A DNA stretch of 24,830 bases. Source: Myxococcales bacterium UBA5297. GTDB taxonomy: Bacteria; Myxococcota; Myxococcia; Myxococcales; UBA5297. Below the pieces are notes generated by a model. That model ran no database searches, was not told where the DNA came from, and worked only from the letters and a program-made list of their open reading frames with translations. This document shows positions 9,301 through 14,522 of this stretch, in pieces; positions within the stretch are counted from its first letter, which is position 1; each line of letters starts with the position of its first letter. Both the position numbers and the translations under genes were made by a program. Where the stretch lies: contig DHSB01000219.1 of NCBI GenBank assembly GCA_002408385.1, positions 18,167 to 42,996 of the forward strand, written 5' to 3'.

Positions 9301-9880
9301 CGTGCCGCCTATCGGCGAGTGCATCGTCGTCGGTGACGTCCCGGTCTCCATCGCCGTCGGCGACTTCAACCGCGACGGAAGGCTCGATGTCGCGACCGCC
9401 AACGCCTCGGCGGGCAACGTCGGCGTCCTGCTGGGAACTCCAGGGGCGGCAGACGCGTTTGAAAAGCTGCGGAGCTTCGCCACCGGCAGCTACCCGGTCG
9501 GCATCGTCGCAGTCGATCTGAACCGCGACGGCAAGCTCGACCTCGTGACGGCCAACAACGCGGGCGACAGCATCAGCGTCTTGCCCGGCCTGGGCACCGG
9601 CGACTTCTCGGGGGCGACTGCCTTCGCTGCGCCCGGTTCTCCGACCGGCATCTTCACGCGCGATCTGGACGACGACGGCAAGCTCGACATCCTCGTGCCC
9701 ATCCAAGGCAACGGCGTCGCCCTGTTCCCGGGCAACGGCAACCTCGCCTTCGGGGCGCCGGCCGGCTTCTACCTGGACGCCGACGTCTACGAGCTCGCCG
9801 ACTTCGACCGCGACGGCCAGCCCGACCTCGGGTTCGCCCGCACGCTCAGCGACAGCGTCGGCATCTGCATGGGGCGCTGA
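392..9880 (+). CDS. Giant multi-domain surface lipoprotein (Ig-like stalk plus FG-GAP/VCBS propeller head)
   Basis: The start at ATG 392 is chosen because GAGG at 382-385 lies 6 nt upstream and the product then begins with a lipoprotein signal peptide (MKARIAFSTAVLLLTAC, lipidated Cys17). Gly at +2 is compatible with outer-membrane sorting. The protein has 3,162 residues. Residues 40-140 are one Big_1/invasin-like domain. Residues 141-977 hold eight repeats of about 105 aa with D-x-F-G-N and G-x-A-T-F-x-D-L signatures. Residues 978-2000 hold ten more Big_1-like domains. Residues 2001-2123 form a linker domain. Residues 2124 to the end hold 21 FG-GAP/VCBS repeats with DxDxDGxxDL calcium-loop motifs. 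Family knowledge suggests a long adhesin-like stalk carrying beta-propellers. Ligand and function are unknown. No catalytic domain, LPXTG motif or autotransporter barrel was seen. The gene appears monocistronic. Confidence 0.93.
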   Translation: MKARIAFSTAVLLLTACGEKPPPQSTDAGTTEPTIDVRQSTVVAAPDKDVVADGETRSTITVTIKDTAGQPMPDFQVLLAAQGEGASIIQPGGSTDANGIAIGFVTANKPGTVKITAKVSDATSTYDLPSQAQVAFVAGEAKKLVFLVPPSAAQAGKNIAPAVRVAVQDDFGNALDSNLEVTLALGENPGGATLAGTLTVAADAGTATFGDLRIDKAASGYTLVASASGLESVASAPFEITAGAPAGLSFLEVPASAVAGAAFAPPVRIAVLDPEGNVIPDATNIVTVALGENPGQATLAGTLSVRANAGVATFSDLKLNKAATGYELVATTSGLAGATSERFTVAPAAPARLGFVAHPSTVTAGVAIAPAVKVAVEDQFGNRLTDTSATITVALGTNPGTAALSGTATVETEGGIATFDSLSLDKAARGYVLVASADDLASANSNPFEVVAATPFHLSFLSGPTNTEAGATITPAIRIVVEDAFGNTVTGSQLPIALALGANPGSGTLSGTLLSYPTGGIATFADLSINKSGAGHTLVASAMGTQLPTTTSATFDIIPAAPIALGFRVQPADVAAGSPITPAVEVSLLDRFGNLVTYATNRITLALGANPGNGHLLGTLSADAAGGIASFADLRVDRIANGYTVVASTSGLPSITSEPFAVTGGAASRLAFVQHPSQSTSNLPIAPAVQVEVLDAFGNRLLTATDPVTLSLEGGTSGALLSGTKTATPVNGIASFADLSVDKAGTGYALRARATGLIGATSSAFNVIAGAPASLVFLVQPQLSTVNEALRPIIEVAVLDSASNRASGAHPVTMALASNPTAAALNGTATVNSADGVASFQDLSVSKIGAGYTLSASLAGVSSVTSNAFDVVSGTASKLVFHVQPSTTVAGVEIAPPVEVRVLDAFGNLVPTATHSISIAIGTGPGTLLGNATVVAVNGVATFPGLSIERAATGYTLVASASGLTNAISSGFNITPAAVSASVSTVVASRVDEVVADNSDSSSITVTARDAFGNPVPGASVTLAATGEGNTVGQPTAQTNASGVATGSLKSTKAETKTLAATVGSTLLEARPQVRFVHGAPSAIKSTVRASDLPVVANGQATSTITVTVLDAFSNPIPGASVVLTSSGSNNTLTTPAETDGSGVTTATIASTKAEAKTITATVGTLALGEKPVITFVSGPVSASESLVAVNPADGLVADGSAASTITVTARDAFLNRIPDLTVVLSVASAGDPAKNTLVQPAAATGSDGVASGSLTSTWAEVKTITATVDGVELTAHPTITFVPGAVSALTSTVVATPDTGVIADNVALSTVTVTVLDAFSNPIPGATVAVAASGSANTLSTPAPTDGSGKTTVTLKSTKAETKTITAKVGTTTLPTATVTFVPGPVSPDVSTVEASPTTNPVADGSTARTITVKALDAYSNPIPNKTVVLAVSSAGDAAKNTLVQPAAPTDAAGLATGSLTSTWAEVKTITATVDGVELNAQPTITFVPGPVSATTSTVVASPAIDVVADSVTTSTITITLLDAFSNPIPNTAVTLTKSSTVPIMTTPAATSASGVTTATIKSIKAETVTITAKVGTSTTLPTATVTFVPDAPHADKSTVEVSRATGVIANNVDTSTITATIKDANSNLISGATVAFASSNANDTFTPPSATSGANGIATATIASTKAELKTITVTVNGTTLLAAAPTVTFVPGPPSASASSATAPADLIVADGVATSTITVTVRDDYANPIPGKKVVLTTTGTGYKFVQPANSGANGVTTGTINSTVAEKKAITATIDGTPAVVIDEKPEVTFVAGDINPASLFTVDRTTGVVANNVDVVTASVTVKDLEGNPVPGAQVVFAATGTGNTFDPATGTVTTLADGTASVTLASTKAEPKTISVTAGAVPLTTSRSVTFVAGPPTAADSEFTASPTSVLANGQAFMNLTVVLRDAYSNPVPSQAVNLKATGSFNVFTPSSGSTNTAGTFTATLKSNLAEQKRLLAETALFVLTTDVRFYSDAPVMVSITPGSGGGCVPIAYSVKQLQNKRVDVLVEFRPDASSPFRRATQASSASDGIYGITASSAGAPHTFQWNITADVPRGSITAGSLRITPSIDGLPGSPMTVGLDSISNQLSFSASIPLPSGTEPVALAMADLNRDGKLDLVTANPSGDQIIVHIGNANGSFMTAKPFVAGAAATLPIQPVAVAPVDYDGDGDLDLAAVNRFTSEVSIYVNDGSGTFTLPAVGARPSFTLPGVPRAIVAADINHDFWTDLLVADAAGLSVLLGTPSSFAPAVSYPAGTNPSALVTGDFNRDGALDVAVANEGGHNASIFLGNGLGGFVSAGTVPADQGPSGITTGDFDGDGIRDLAISNRLSNNATVLLGVGDGTFTLGAHYKTGMDPAVPVAPASIVSHDLDGDGKLDLIVANELENQLSVLLGDGTGTFFASEVRPLANGQPISLVVGDFNGDNKPDLAGAAWDGDAVQVLLNTRPRRCDEGFDTASNAELGPAPQAVAGGDFNGDGKPDLAVIDSSEISFRVLLGTGNGSYRPSTPIAIPAGGGDHFVAADFNADGKLDIAAPNVEGATLFIGSGTGTFGAPAPAIGGFYPSSLAAGDFNGDDKLDLVTTVEGGTISIFLFSGSAFGAPSHTYVGNNPVSVAVADFNRDGRRDIVFVDLVNVRVMFGDGTGAFEAPIDLPHSGSEPRYVMTTDFNGDGFADLAVANRDSADVTLFFGMGDRTFEPAVSYPVGPEPRWLAADDLTGDGKLDLLVGFSSGRFAKLLPGNGALKSFGAPSAWDFAATPVAVTAADFDGDGDKDLAAVVASAAPRLTTLPGNGDGTFPVLTTYPTGEMPHQVCAADFDRDGALDLAASLLVEGEVSVLPGVGDGTLAATAVSTAVTSPGAAVHADLDADGVLDLAVASGATGKLLVMLGTGTGGFALPVSYTFPGTNPSPSAVKAADFNRDGALDLVVANGGANNVCFFYGVGDGTFAVPPIGECIVVGDVPVSIAVGDFNRDGRLDVATANASAGNVGVLLGTPGAADAFEKLRSFATGSYPVGIVAVDLNRDGKLDLVTANNAGDSISVLPGLGTGDFSGATAFAAPGSPTGIFTRDLDDDGKLDILVPIQGNGVALFPGNGNLAFGAPAGFYLDADVYELADFDRDGQPDLGFARTLSDSVGICMGR
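812..3322 (+). repeat. Eight tandem Ig-like repeats (type B) inside the giant lipoprotein
   Basis: Eight in-frame units of about 104-105 codons cover residues 141-977. Each starts with a pattern like A-x-x-L-x-F-x-x-x-P-S. It continues with P-x-V-x-V-x-V-x-D-x-F-G-N, then A-L-G-x-N-P-G, G-x-A-T-F-x-D-L-x-x-D-K-A, and G-Y-x-L-V-A-S-x-x-G-L before the next unit. The seventh unit is the most divergent (D-S-A-S-N replaces D-x-F-G-N). The beta-rich pattern and length fit a bacterial Ig-like fold. That assignment is inferred from the pattern; no search was run. Confidence 0.85.
3323..6391 (+). repeat. Ten tandem Big_1-like domains inside the giant lipoprotein
   Basis: Ten units of about 100 codons cover residues 978-2000. 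Each has the invasin/Big_1 pattern S-T-V-x-A, then V-A-D-G/N, S-T-I-T-V-T-V-x-D-A-F-x-N-P-I-P-G, a small glycine-rich turn, K-A-E-x-K-T-I-T-A-T-V and a closing F-V-P-G. A single similar domain at residues 40-140 sits before the type B block, so the total is eleven. Family knowledge links Big_1 domains with extended surface proteins such as invasin and intimin. Confidence 0.85.
3929..5167 (+). repeat. Direct duplication of a two-domain Big_1 unit (about 620 bp x 2)
   Basis: The domain pair at 3929-4546 and the following pair at 4547-5167 are more alike than neighbouring domains. The first domain of each pair is longer than usual, shares the stretch A-K-N-T-L-V-Q-P-A-A, and shares a long identical stretch with T-W-A-E-V-K-T-I-T-A-T-V-D-G-V-E-L. 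The second domain of each pair ends with the same T-L-P-T-A-T-V-T-F-V-P closing motif. At DNA level, the stretches near 4147 and 4765 are identical over more than 35 bases. This is best read as a recent tandem duplication of two domains. Confidence 0.75.
6761..9877 (+). repeat. Twenty-one FG-GAP/VCBS repeats inside the giant lipoprotein
   Basis: I count 21 copies of a DxDxDGxxD loop spaced about 49 residues apart across residues 2124-3162. Examples are DLNRDGKLDLV, DYDGDGDLDLA, DFNRDGALDVA and DFDRDGQPDLG. Many copies are followed by a V-x-x-G-x-G-D/T-G-T-F turn. In known FG-GAP/VCBS proteins such repeats form blades of beta-propellers, and the acidic loop binds calcium. A longer cysteine-containing connector follows repeat 7 (nt about 7798-7865). 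The codon stretch for A-D-F-N-R-D-G recurs nearly verbatim, so the DNA itself is internally repetitive. Confidence 0.9.
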
Positions 9881-9886
9881 GGGCCC

Positions 9887-9925
9887 AAGAAAAGAGCGGA
9901 GGGACGATTCTCTCGCCCCTCCGCT
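9887..9925 (-). terminator. Intrinsic terminator for the minus-strand aminotransferase gene
   Basis: A perfect 9-bp stem (AGCGGAGGG at 9895-9903 with CCCTCCGCT at 9917-9925) has a 13-nt loop. Read on the minus strand it is followed by the T-rich run CTTTTCTT (9894-9887). It lies about 95 nt past the stop of the aspartate aminotransferase gene. Confidence 0.7.
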
Positions 9926-9935
9926 CGTCTCCTCG

Positions 9936-9967
9936 GAGGCGGGCTCGGCCCGCCTCTCTCTTTCTTT
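9936..9967 (+). terminator. Intrinsic terminator for the giant lipoprotein gene
   Basis: A perfect 9-bp GC-rich stem (GAGGCGGGC at 9936-9944 with GCCCGCCTC at 9948-9956) has a 3-nt loop. On the plus strand it is followed by the pyrimidine run TCTCTTTCTTT (9957-9967). It lies about 55 nt past the giant gene's stop codon. Confidence 0.7.
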
Positions 9968-10018
9968 GGGTGCGAGGCTCGCCCTCCTGCCTTCGGGCGG
10001 CGGCTCTCGGCCGGAGGG

Positions 10019-11218
10019 CTAAGCGAGCTGCGAGGCGAACTCGGCGATGCGCGCGATGCCCTTCTCTATCTTCGCGGGCGAGGTGGCGAAGGAGAACCGG
10101 ATGAAGCCCTCGGCCCCGAACGGCGTGCCGGGCACTGCGGCGACGAGGAAGTCCTCCAGGAGGATCTCCGAGACCCTCATCGAGTCGGTCACCGGCTGGC
10201 CCTTGTAGCCTCGCCCGATGAGCCCGGTGACGTCGACGAAGCAGTAGAAGGCGCCCTGCGGGGTCGCGCAGCTCACGCCGTCGATGCGGTTGAGCCCGGC
10301 GACCATCATGTCCCGGCGCTTCCTGAACTCGGCGACCATCTGCTCGACCGGCTCCTGCGGGCCCTTGAGCGCCGCGATGGCCGCCTTCTGGACGAAGGAG
10401 GTGGGGTTCGAGGTCTGCTGGTCCTGGATCATCTGCATGCCGGCGATGAGCTCCTTGGGGCCCGCGGCGTATCCCAGGCGCCAGCCGGTCATCGCGAAGC
10501 CCTTCGAGAAGCCGTTGACGACGACGGTGCGCCCGATGAGGTCCGGGGCGACGTTGGCGATGTTCTGGAAGCCCTCGGGCACGTAGAGCAGCCGCTCGTA
10601 GATGTCGTCGGAGACGAGCAGGCAGTCGTGGTCGCGGACCGCCTCGGCGATCCCCTCGAGCGCCTTGGCCGGGATGACCGCGCCGCTCGGATTGCTCGGG
10701 CTGTTGAGGACCACCGCGCGGGTCCGGGGCGTCAGCGCCCGGCGCACGTCGTCGGGGTTGGGAACCCAGCCGGCCTTCGGGTCGGTCTGTACGACGACCG
10801 GGACGCCGTCGGCCAGGCGGACCATGTCCGGATAGCTCACCCAGTACGGGGCGAAGACGATGACTTCGTCGCCGGGCGACAGCAGCGCCTGGAAGATGTT
10901 GAAGAGGGCGTGCTTTGCGCCCACCGCGGCGAGGATCTGGGCCGGCGCGTACTCGAGGCGGTTGTCGTGGCGCAGCTTCTCGATGATCGCCGCTTTGAGC
11001 TCGGGGATGCCGCCGGTCGGCGTGTACTTGGTGAAGCCCTCGTCGAGCGCGACCTTGGCGGCGTCCTTGATATGCGCGGGAGTGTCGAAGTCGGGCTCAC
11101 CTGCCGCGAAGCTGACGACGTCGGCGCCTTGGGCGGCGAGCGCCCGGGCCTTCGCGTTGAGCGTGAGGGTTGGAGAAGGTCTGACTGACGCTAGTCGGTT
11201 CGCGAGCTTGATGGACAT
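10019..11218 (-). CDS. aspC: Aspartate aminotransferase, class Ib (PLP-dependent class I/II family)
   Basis: The product has 399 residues, a normal length for class Ib aspartate aminotransferases. These cytosolic enzymes interconvert aspartate plus 2-oxoglutarate with oxaloacetate plus glutamate. Visible markers are the N-terminal F-x-x-G-E-P-D-F motif (residues 37-44) and S-P-S-N-P-S-G around Asn176. Asp204 and Tyr207 lie in S-D-D-I-Y-E. The Schiff-base lysine is Lys239 in N-G-F-S-K-G-F-A-M-T-G-W-R. The substrate carboxylate-binding Arg374 lies in G-F-I-R-F-S-F-A. The ribosome binding site is weak (GGGG about 8 nt before ATG). The gene stands alone: its own terminator lies downstream, and a 436-bp gene-free stretch with a strong hairpin lies upstream. 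Substrate range within the family (aspartate, prephenate or others) cannot be fixed from sequence. Confidence 0.92.
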   Translation of the reverse strand: MSIKLANRLASVRPSPTLTLNAKARALAAQGADVVSFAAGEPDFDTPAHIKDAAKVALDEGFTKYTPTGGIPELKAAIIEKLRHDNRLEYAPAQILAAVGAKHALFNIFQALLSPGDEVIVFAPYWVSYPDMVRLADGVPVVVQTDPKAGWVPNPDDVRRALTPRTRAVVLNSPSNPSGAVIPAKALEGIAEAVRDHDCLLVSDDIYERLLYVPEGFQNIANVAPDLIGRTVVVNGFSKGFAMTGWRLGYAAGPKELIAGMQMIQDQQTSNPTSFVQKAAIAALKGPQEPVEQMVAEFRKRRDMMVAGLNRIDGVSCATPQGAFYCFVDVTGLIGRGYKGQPVTDSMRVSEILLEDFLVAAVPGTPFGAEGFIRFSFATSPAKIEKGIARIAEFASQLA

Positions 11219-11654
11219 CCTGGACCCCAGTCGGTTTCACCCCGCCGACGCACAAGCGCGCGGCGGGGCAGCGGTTTTGCGCGAGTATTGCGCTCGCTGG
11301 CAGGAGTGTCGAGCGAATCGGCGAGGGTTCGAAAGGCGGTCAAGCCGAACGTGCCCGGCACGCGCTCGAGCGCCGCTCAGCTCACGGAGCAGACGACCGG
11401 GCATCGAGCGCCAAGGCCCCTTCGCGCGCCCTGTTCGCAAGCCCACCCGGCCCGGCCCGCGTGCCCTCGAGCCCCACCTCGAACCCGCTGCGGCCGAGTC
11501 GTCTCTTCACCGGGCCGAGCACGCCCCTTGATGGTCAAGGCGCGCCGGGGCAAACGACCCTCGAGCGTCACGGGGCACCATCACTCGACTCGAGGCGGCG
11601 CCCGCGACCGGCACGAGCAGGTCTCGCCGGTCCCCACGTTTGGCCTCGTTCTCT
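11219..11654. other. 436-bp gene-free stretch between the aminotransferase and walJ
   Basis: Frames open in this stretch are short, arginine/proline-rich and have no start with a ribosome binding site, so no gene is called. Apart from the leader hairpin at 11240-11268 it contains an imperfect hairpin at 11606-11632. That hairpin pairs GACCGG...CCGGTC with an inner CGAG/CTCG and has a 2-nt bulge. It lies just past the walJ stop on the minus strand but lacks a T-tract, so it is at best a weak terminator. No tRNA-like fold was recognised. Confidence 0.5.
11240..11268 (-). promoter_or_regulatory. Strong hairpin in the 5' leader of the aminotransferase gene
   Basis: An 8-bp all-GC stem (CCCCGCCG at 11240-11247 with CGGCGGGG at 11261-11268) is capped by a loop that can extend pairing by a CGC/GCG step. 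It lies 21 nt upstream of the aminotransferase start codon on the minus strand. On the plus strand a short TTTT follows 6 nt later, so a plus-strand terminator role is also possible. Function is inferred only from position. Confidence 0.4.
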
Positions 11655-12467
11655 CTAGGCGAACGGCAGCGCGAGCTGCTTGCGCCCCCGTCCCCTCAGC
11701 ACGACCGGCTCGCCTGGCCGATGGTGCTCGCCAATCGAGAGCGCGGCCCGTCCAGGCGCCTGCGCCAGGACCCCCTCAGCCACCTCTCGCGCGAGCTCGG
11801 GCGTGTTGTTGTGCTCGGAGATATGGGCAAGGGTCACGCGCTGCAGGCCCGGGTGCGCCAGCCGCCGAAGTAGCTCGCCGCCTTGCTGGTTTGAGAGATG
11901 GCCGTAGTTGCCGCGGATCCGCCGCTTGAGCCGCGCAGGGTACGGCCCGTCGGCGAGCATCTGCTCGTCGTGGTTCATCTCGAGCACCAGCCCGTCGACA
12001 CCGGCCAGCGTGCTGACGATCGCCTCGCGCACCACTCCCAGGTCGGTGACGATTCCGAGGCGCGCGTCTCCGTCGTCGACCACGAGCGCCACCGACTCCG
12101 GCGAGTCGTGCGGGGTGGCGACGCTGGTCACCCTCAGCCCGCCGATTGCCAGGTCCCCGGGATAGGGCAAGGCGCGCAACCTCTCGACCGGAATATCGGT
12201 CGCCAAGAACCGGCGCGCCCCGCCGCTGGCATAGACCTCGAGGCCGTGACGCCGCGAGAGGACCGAGGCCCCCAAGACGTGATCGCAATGCCCGTGCGTG
12301 ACCACGACGGCCTGAACTTCGTCGATGCGGCCGCCCACCGCCTCGAGTCTTTTGCAGATTTGCCGTGCCGACAGTCCGCAGTCGACGAGGATCTGGACGC
12401 CGCCCCCGCGGATCCAGAGGCAGTTGCCGCTCGAACCCGAGCCGAGGACGCAATAGGTCAACGCCAT
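11655..12467 (-). CDS. walJ: WalJ/YycJ-type metallo-beta-lactamase-fold hydrolase
   Basis: This is a 270-residue cytosolic metallo-beta-lactamase-fold protein of the WalJ/YycJ (VicX) type, whose members are thought to act on nucleic acids. The start at 12467 is chosen because the family's L-G-S-G-S-S-G-N motif then begins at residue 8, as expected; a 53-residue in-frame extension has no family character. Metal-binding markers are H-G-H-C-D-H (His58, His60, Asp62, His63), T-P-H-D-S around His120, and T-D-L-G with Asp142. Family motifs L-E-M-N-H-D, G-H-L-S-N and L-A-H-I-S-E-H-N-N-T-P (His215) are all present, so the active site looks intact. No Shine-Dalgarno sequence is visible; see the adjacent promoter. 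Unlike in Firmicutes, no WalRK two-component genes are nearby. Confidence 0.9.
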   Translation of the reverse strand: MALTYCVLGSGSSGNCLWIRGGGVQILVDCGLSARQICKRLEAVGGRIDEVQAVVVTHGHCDHVLGASVLSRRHGLEVYASGGARRFLATDIPVERLRALPYPGDLAIGGLRVTSVATPHDSPESVALVVDDGDARLGIVTDLGVVREAIVSTLAGVDGLVLEMNHDEQMLADGPYPARLKRRIRGNYGHLSNQQGGELLRRLAHPGLQRVTLAHISEHNNTPELAREVAEGVLAQAPGRAALSIGEHHRPGEPVVLRGRGRKQLALPFA

Positions 12468-12477
12468 AGCGCCGCGC

Positions 12478-12486
12478 ACCCTAGCA
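12478..12486 (-). promoter_or_regulatory. Possible extended -10 promoter giving a near-leaderless walJ transcript
   Basis: Read on the minus strand, TGCTAGGGT matches the extended -10 form TGn-TAnnnT. The expected transcription start is about 7 nt downstream, only about 4 nt before the walJ ATG, which itself lacks a Shine-Dalgarno sequence. No convincing -35 box is seen. Confidence 0.3.
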
Positions 12487-12491
12487 CGCTC

Positions 12492-12542
12492 TCGACCGAG
12501 TCGAGGGCCGACAGTCGAGAGTCGCGGGTCGAGGGAGTCGAC
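12492..12542. repeat. Short degenerate 14-nt repeat between cysS and walJ
   Basis: Three consecutive 14-nt units begin TCGAG (12501-12514, 12515-12528, 12529-12542). A partial unit, TCGACCGAG, precedes them at 12492-12500. The units share a TCGAGgG...CG pattern but differ at several positions. They lie just upstream of walJ in an otherwise featureless gap. Confidence 0.45.
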
Positions 12543-12875
12543 AACACGGGCTTCGCCCGGAACCGAAGCGATCGGTCGCGGGTTGGTAGGGTCGCGGAAT
12601 GCAGCGACCGCCCGGAAATCGAGCACCAGCTCGGCCGGCGCGCAAGCTGGTCTCTCCGCAATCGTGCCAGCCGCAAGGGGCTCTCGATGTTGGCCCTACA
12701 GCCAGAGCCCTGGCCATCAGAGGCCTGCTCTATTCGGCGAAGCCGGAGCTGTCGGCAGCTCTCGGCTTCCGCCCGTCGGCTGCCACGGCGATTGCGCTTC
12801 GAAACACGCCCTCTCGTCTCGCGCGAGCGCCGCCTGTCGTCCCTCACGGCGCGCGCGCCTGTGCCTGCGTTGCGG

Positions 12876-14330
12876 CTAGGGGACCTTCCAGGTCGTTCCG
12901 GCCGGAGTGTCCATGATCTCGACGCCCATCGCCTTGAGCTCGTCGCGCACGCGGTCGGCGGCGGCGAAGTCCTTGGCCTTGCGCGCCTCGCCGCGGTCGT
13001 TGATGAGCTGCTCGACCCTGGCCCCGTCGATACCCTTGGCTGCCGCCTTCTTCTCCCGGCGCCGAAGCAGGAACTCGCCGGGCGGCTGGTTGAACAGCCC
13101 GAGCACGGCTCCGATGGCGCGCACCTCGTCGCGCAGCCGCGCGAGCGTGCGCACGACAGCGGCCTTGTCCTTCGTCGGCGGCTTCTCGCACAGCGCATTC
13201 ATCAGGGCGAACGCATTGGCGAGCCCGCCGAGCGCCTCGGCCGCGTTGAAGTCGTCGGCCATGGCCTCGCTGAAGGCCGGCAGCACCTTTTCGACCTGCT
13301 CCTGCTCGACGAGCGCGCCCGGGGTCACCTGCCTGCCGGCGAGCCGCTCGTCGACTTTGGCGAGCGTCTCGTAGATGTAGTCGACGCGCCGCTCGGCATC
13401 GGCGAGGGCGAGGTCGCTGAAGTTGATGGGGTTGCGGTAGTGCGTGCCCAGAAGGAAGTAGCGAAGCGCCTCGGCCTCGAACTTCTGCAACACCTCGCGG
13501 ATGGTGAAGAAGTTGCCGAGCGACTTGGACATCTTCTCGTTATCGATCTGCACGAACCCGTTGTGCAGCCAGTAGCGGGCGAAGGGCTTTCCCGAGGCCG
13601 CTTCCGACTGGGCGATCTCGTTCTCGTGGTGGGGGAAGATGAGGTCCTTGCCGCCGGCGTGGATATCGAAGGTCTCGCCGAGGTATTTGGCGCTCATCGC
13701 CGAGCACTCGATATGCCAGCCGGGCCTGCCCTTGCCCCAAGGGCTGTCCCACGACGGCTCGCCTGGCTTGGCGGCCTTCCAGAGCGCGAAATCAAGCGGA
13801 TCGCGCTTGAGGTCCCCCGGTTCGACGCGCGCGCCAGCCTCGAGATCGTCGAGGTTGCGCTTGGAGAGCTTGCCGTAGCCGGAGAACTCGCGGACCGCGA
13901 AGTAGACATCGCCTCCGGCCGGGTAGGCCAGCCCGCGGGCGATAATCTTTTCGATAAGACCGACGATCTCCGGGATGTGCTCGGTCACCTTCGGCTCGAC
14001 GTCGGCCGGGGCGACCCCGAGCGACTGCATGTCGGCGATGAACTCGCGGATGAAGCGCTCGGAGACCTCCGCGGGGGCGACCCCGGTCTCCTGGGCGCGC
14101 CGGATGATCTTGTCGTCGACATCGGTGTAGTTGCGCACATAGGTCACCTGCCGACCTGCAAAGCGCAAGAATCGAGCGACGACATCGAATGTGACATAGA
14201 CCCGGGCGTGTCCGACGTGGCTCATGTCGTAGACGGTCGGGCCGCACACGTACATCCCGAACTTTCCTTCGACGAGCGGAGCCAGCGGCTCCTTGCGGTT
14301 GGTCAGTGTGTTGTAGACGCGTATTTCCAT
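12876..14330 (-). CDS. cysS: Cysteinyl-tRNA synthetase
   Basis: The 484-residue cytosolic class I aminoacyl-tRNA synthetase charges tRNA-Cys with cysteine. The start at 14330 is set by GGAG 6 nt upstream and by the family N-terminus. The HIGH signature appears as H-V-G-H (residues 38-41) in S-H-V-G-H-A-R, and the KMSKS loop is intact at 266-270. Zinc ligands fall at the same numbers as in the E. coli enzyme: Cys29 (Cys28 there), Cys209, His234 and Glu238 in F-P-H-H-E-N-E. The C-terminal DALR and anticodon-binding region is full length. Next to it on the same strand, after a 408-bp gap, comes walJ, so an operon is unlikely. A putative extended -10 promoter with a T7 run at the transcript start lies upstream. 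Confidence 0.97.
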   Translation of the reverse strand: MEIRVYNTLTNRKEPLAPLVEGKFGMYVCGPTVYDMSHVGHARVYVTFDVVARFLRFAGRQVTYVRNYTDVDDKIIRRAQETGVAPAEVSERFIREFIADMQSLGVAPADVEPKVTEHIPEIVGLIEKIIARGLAYPAGGDVYFAVREFSGYGKLSKRNLDDLEAGARVEPGDLKRDPLDFALWKAAKPGEPSWDSPWGKGRPGWHIECSAMSAKYLGETFDIHAGGKDLIFPHHENEIAQSEAASGKPFARYWLHNGFVQIDNEKMSKSLGNFFTIREVLQKFEAEALRYFLLGTHYRNPINFSDLALADAERRVDYIYETLAKVDERLAGRQVTPGALVEQEQVEKVLPAFSEAMADDFNAAEALGGLANAFALMNALCEKPPTKDKAAVVRTLARLRDEVRAIGAVLGLFNQPPGEFLLRRREKKAAAKGIDGARVEQLINDRGEARKAKDFAAADRVRDELKAMGVEIMDTPAGTTWKVP

Positions 14331-14366
14331 GGTTTTCTCCAGACTGCCTAGCGCTCGCTCGCCCAC

Positions 14367-14389
14367 AAAAAAAGGCCGGCATCCTAACA
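14367..14389 (-). promoter_or_regulatory. Possible cysS promoter with a T7 initially transcribed run
   Basis: Read on the minus strand, TGTTAGGAT (14389-14381) fits an extended -10 element (TGn followed by TAGGAT). A GCCGGCC spacer and TTTTTTT (14373-14367) come next. The predicted start site falls within a base or two of the T-run. No -35 match is visible. The leader to the cysS ATG would be about 44 nt. Confidence 0.35.
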
Positions 14390-14522
14390 CAACGCCCCGG
14401 AGCCGCTCGCTTTCATGCAGATCGCCGACGTGCCCGACCGCGACAGGCACTTTCGGGCGCCTGATGCGTTGACACAAGCGCCGATGCTGCCGTGGTGCAG
14501 ACCCTGCCGGGCGGATGCACGG

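Larger units (their letters stand above)
12468..12875. other. 408-bp gene-free stretch between cysS and walJ
   Basis: Frames here are arginine/serine-rich and lack starts with ribosome binding sites, so no gene is called. The stretch holds the degenerate 14-nt repeat (12492-12542), the putative walJ promoter, and a CG-alternating palindrome GGCGCGCGCGCC at 12848-12859 just past the cysS stop. No intrinsic terminator with a T-tract was found for cysS. Confidence 0.5.

Noticed and set aside
11325..11350. GGTTCGAAA string resembling a tRNA T-loop
   Set aside because: The flanks do not pair as a T-stem and no acceptor, D or anticodon arm could be built around it.
11898..14351. Plus-strand 817-codon open frame over walJ and cysS
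   Set aside because: Both genes on the other strand have intact catalytic motifs; this frame has the typical composition of an antisense shadow and crosses the intergenic gap.
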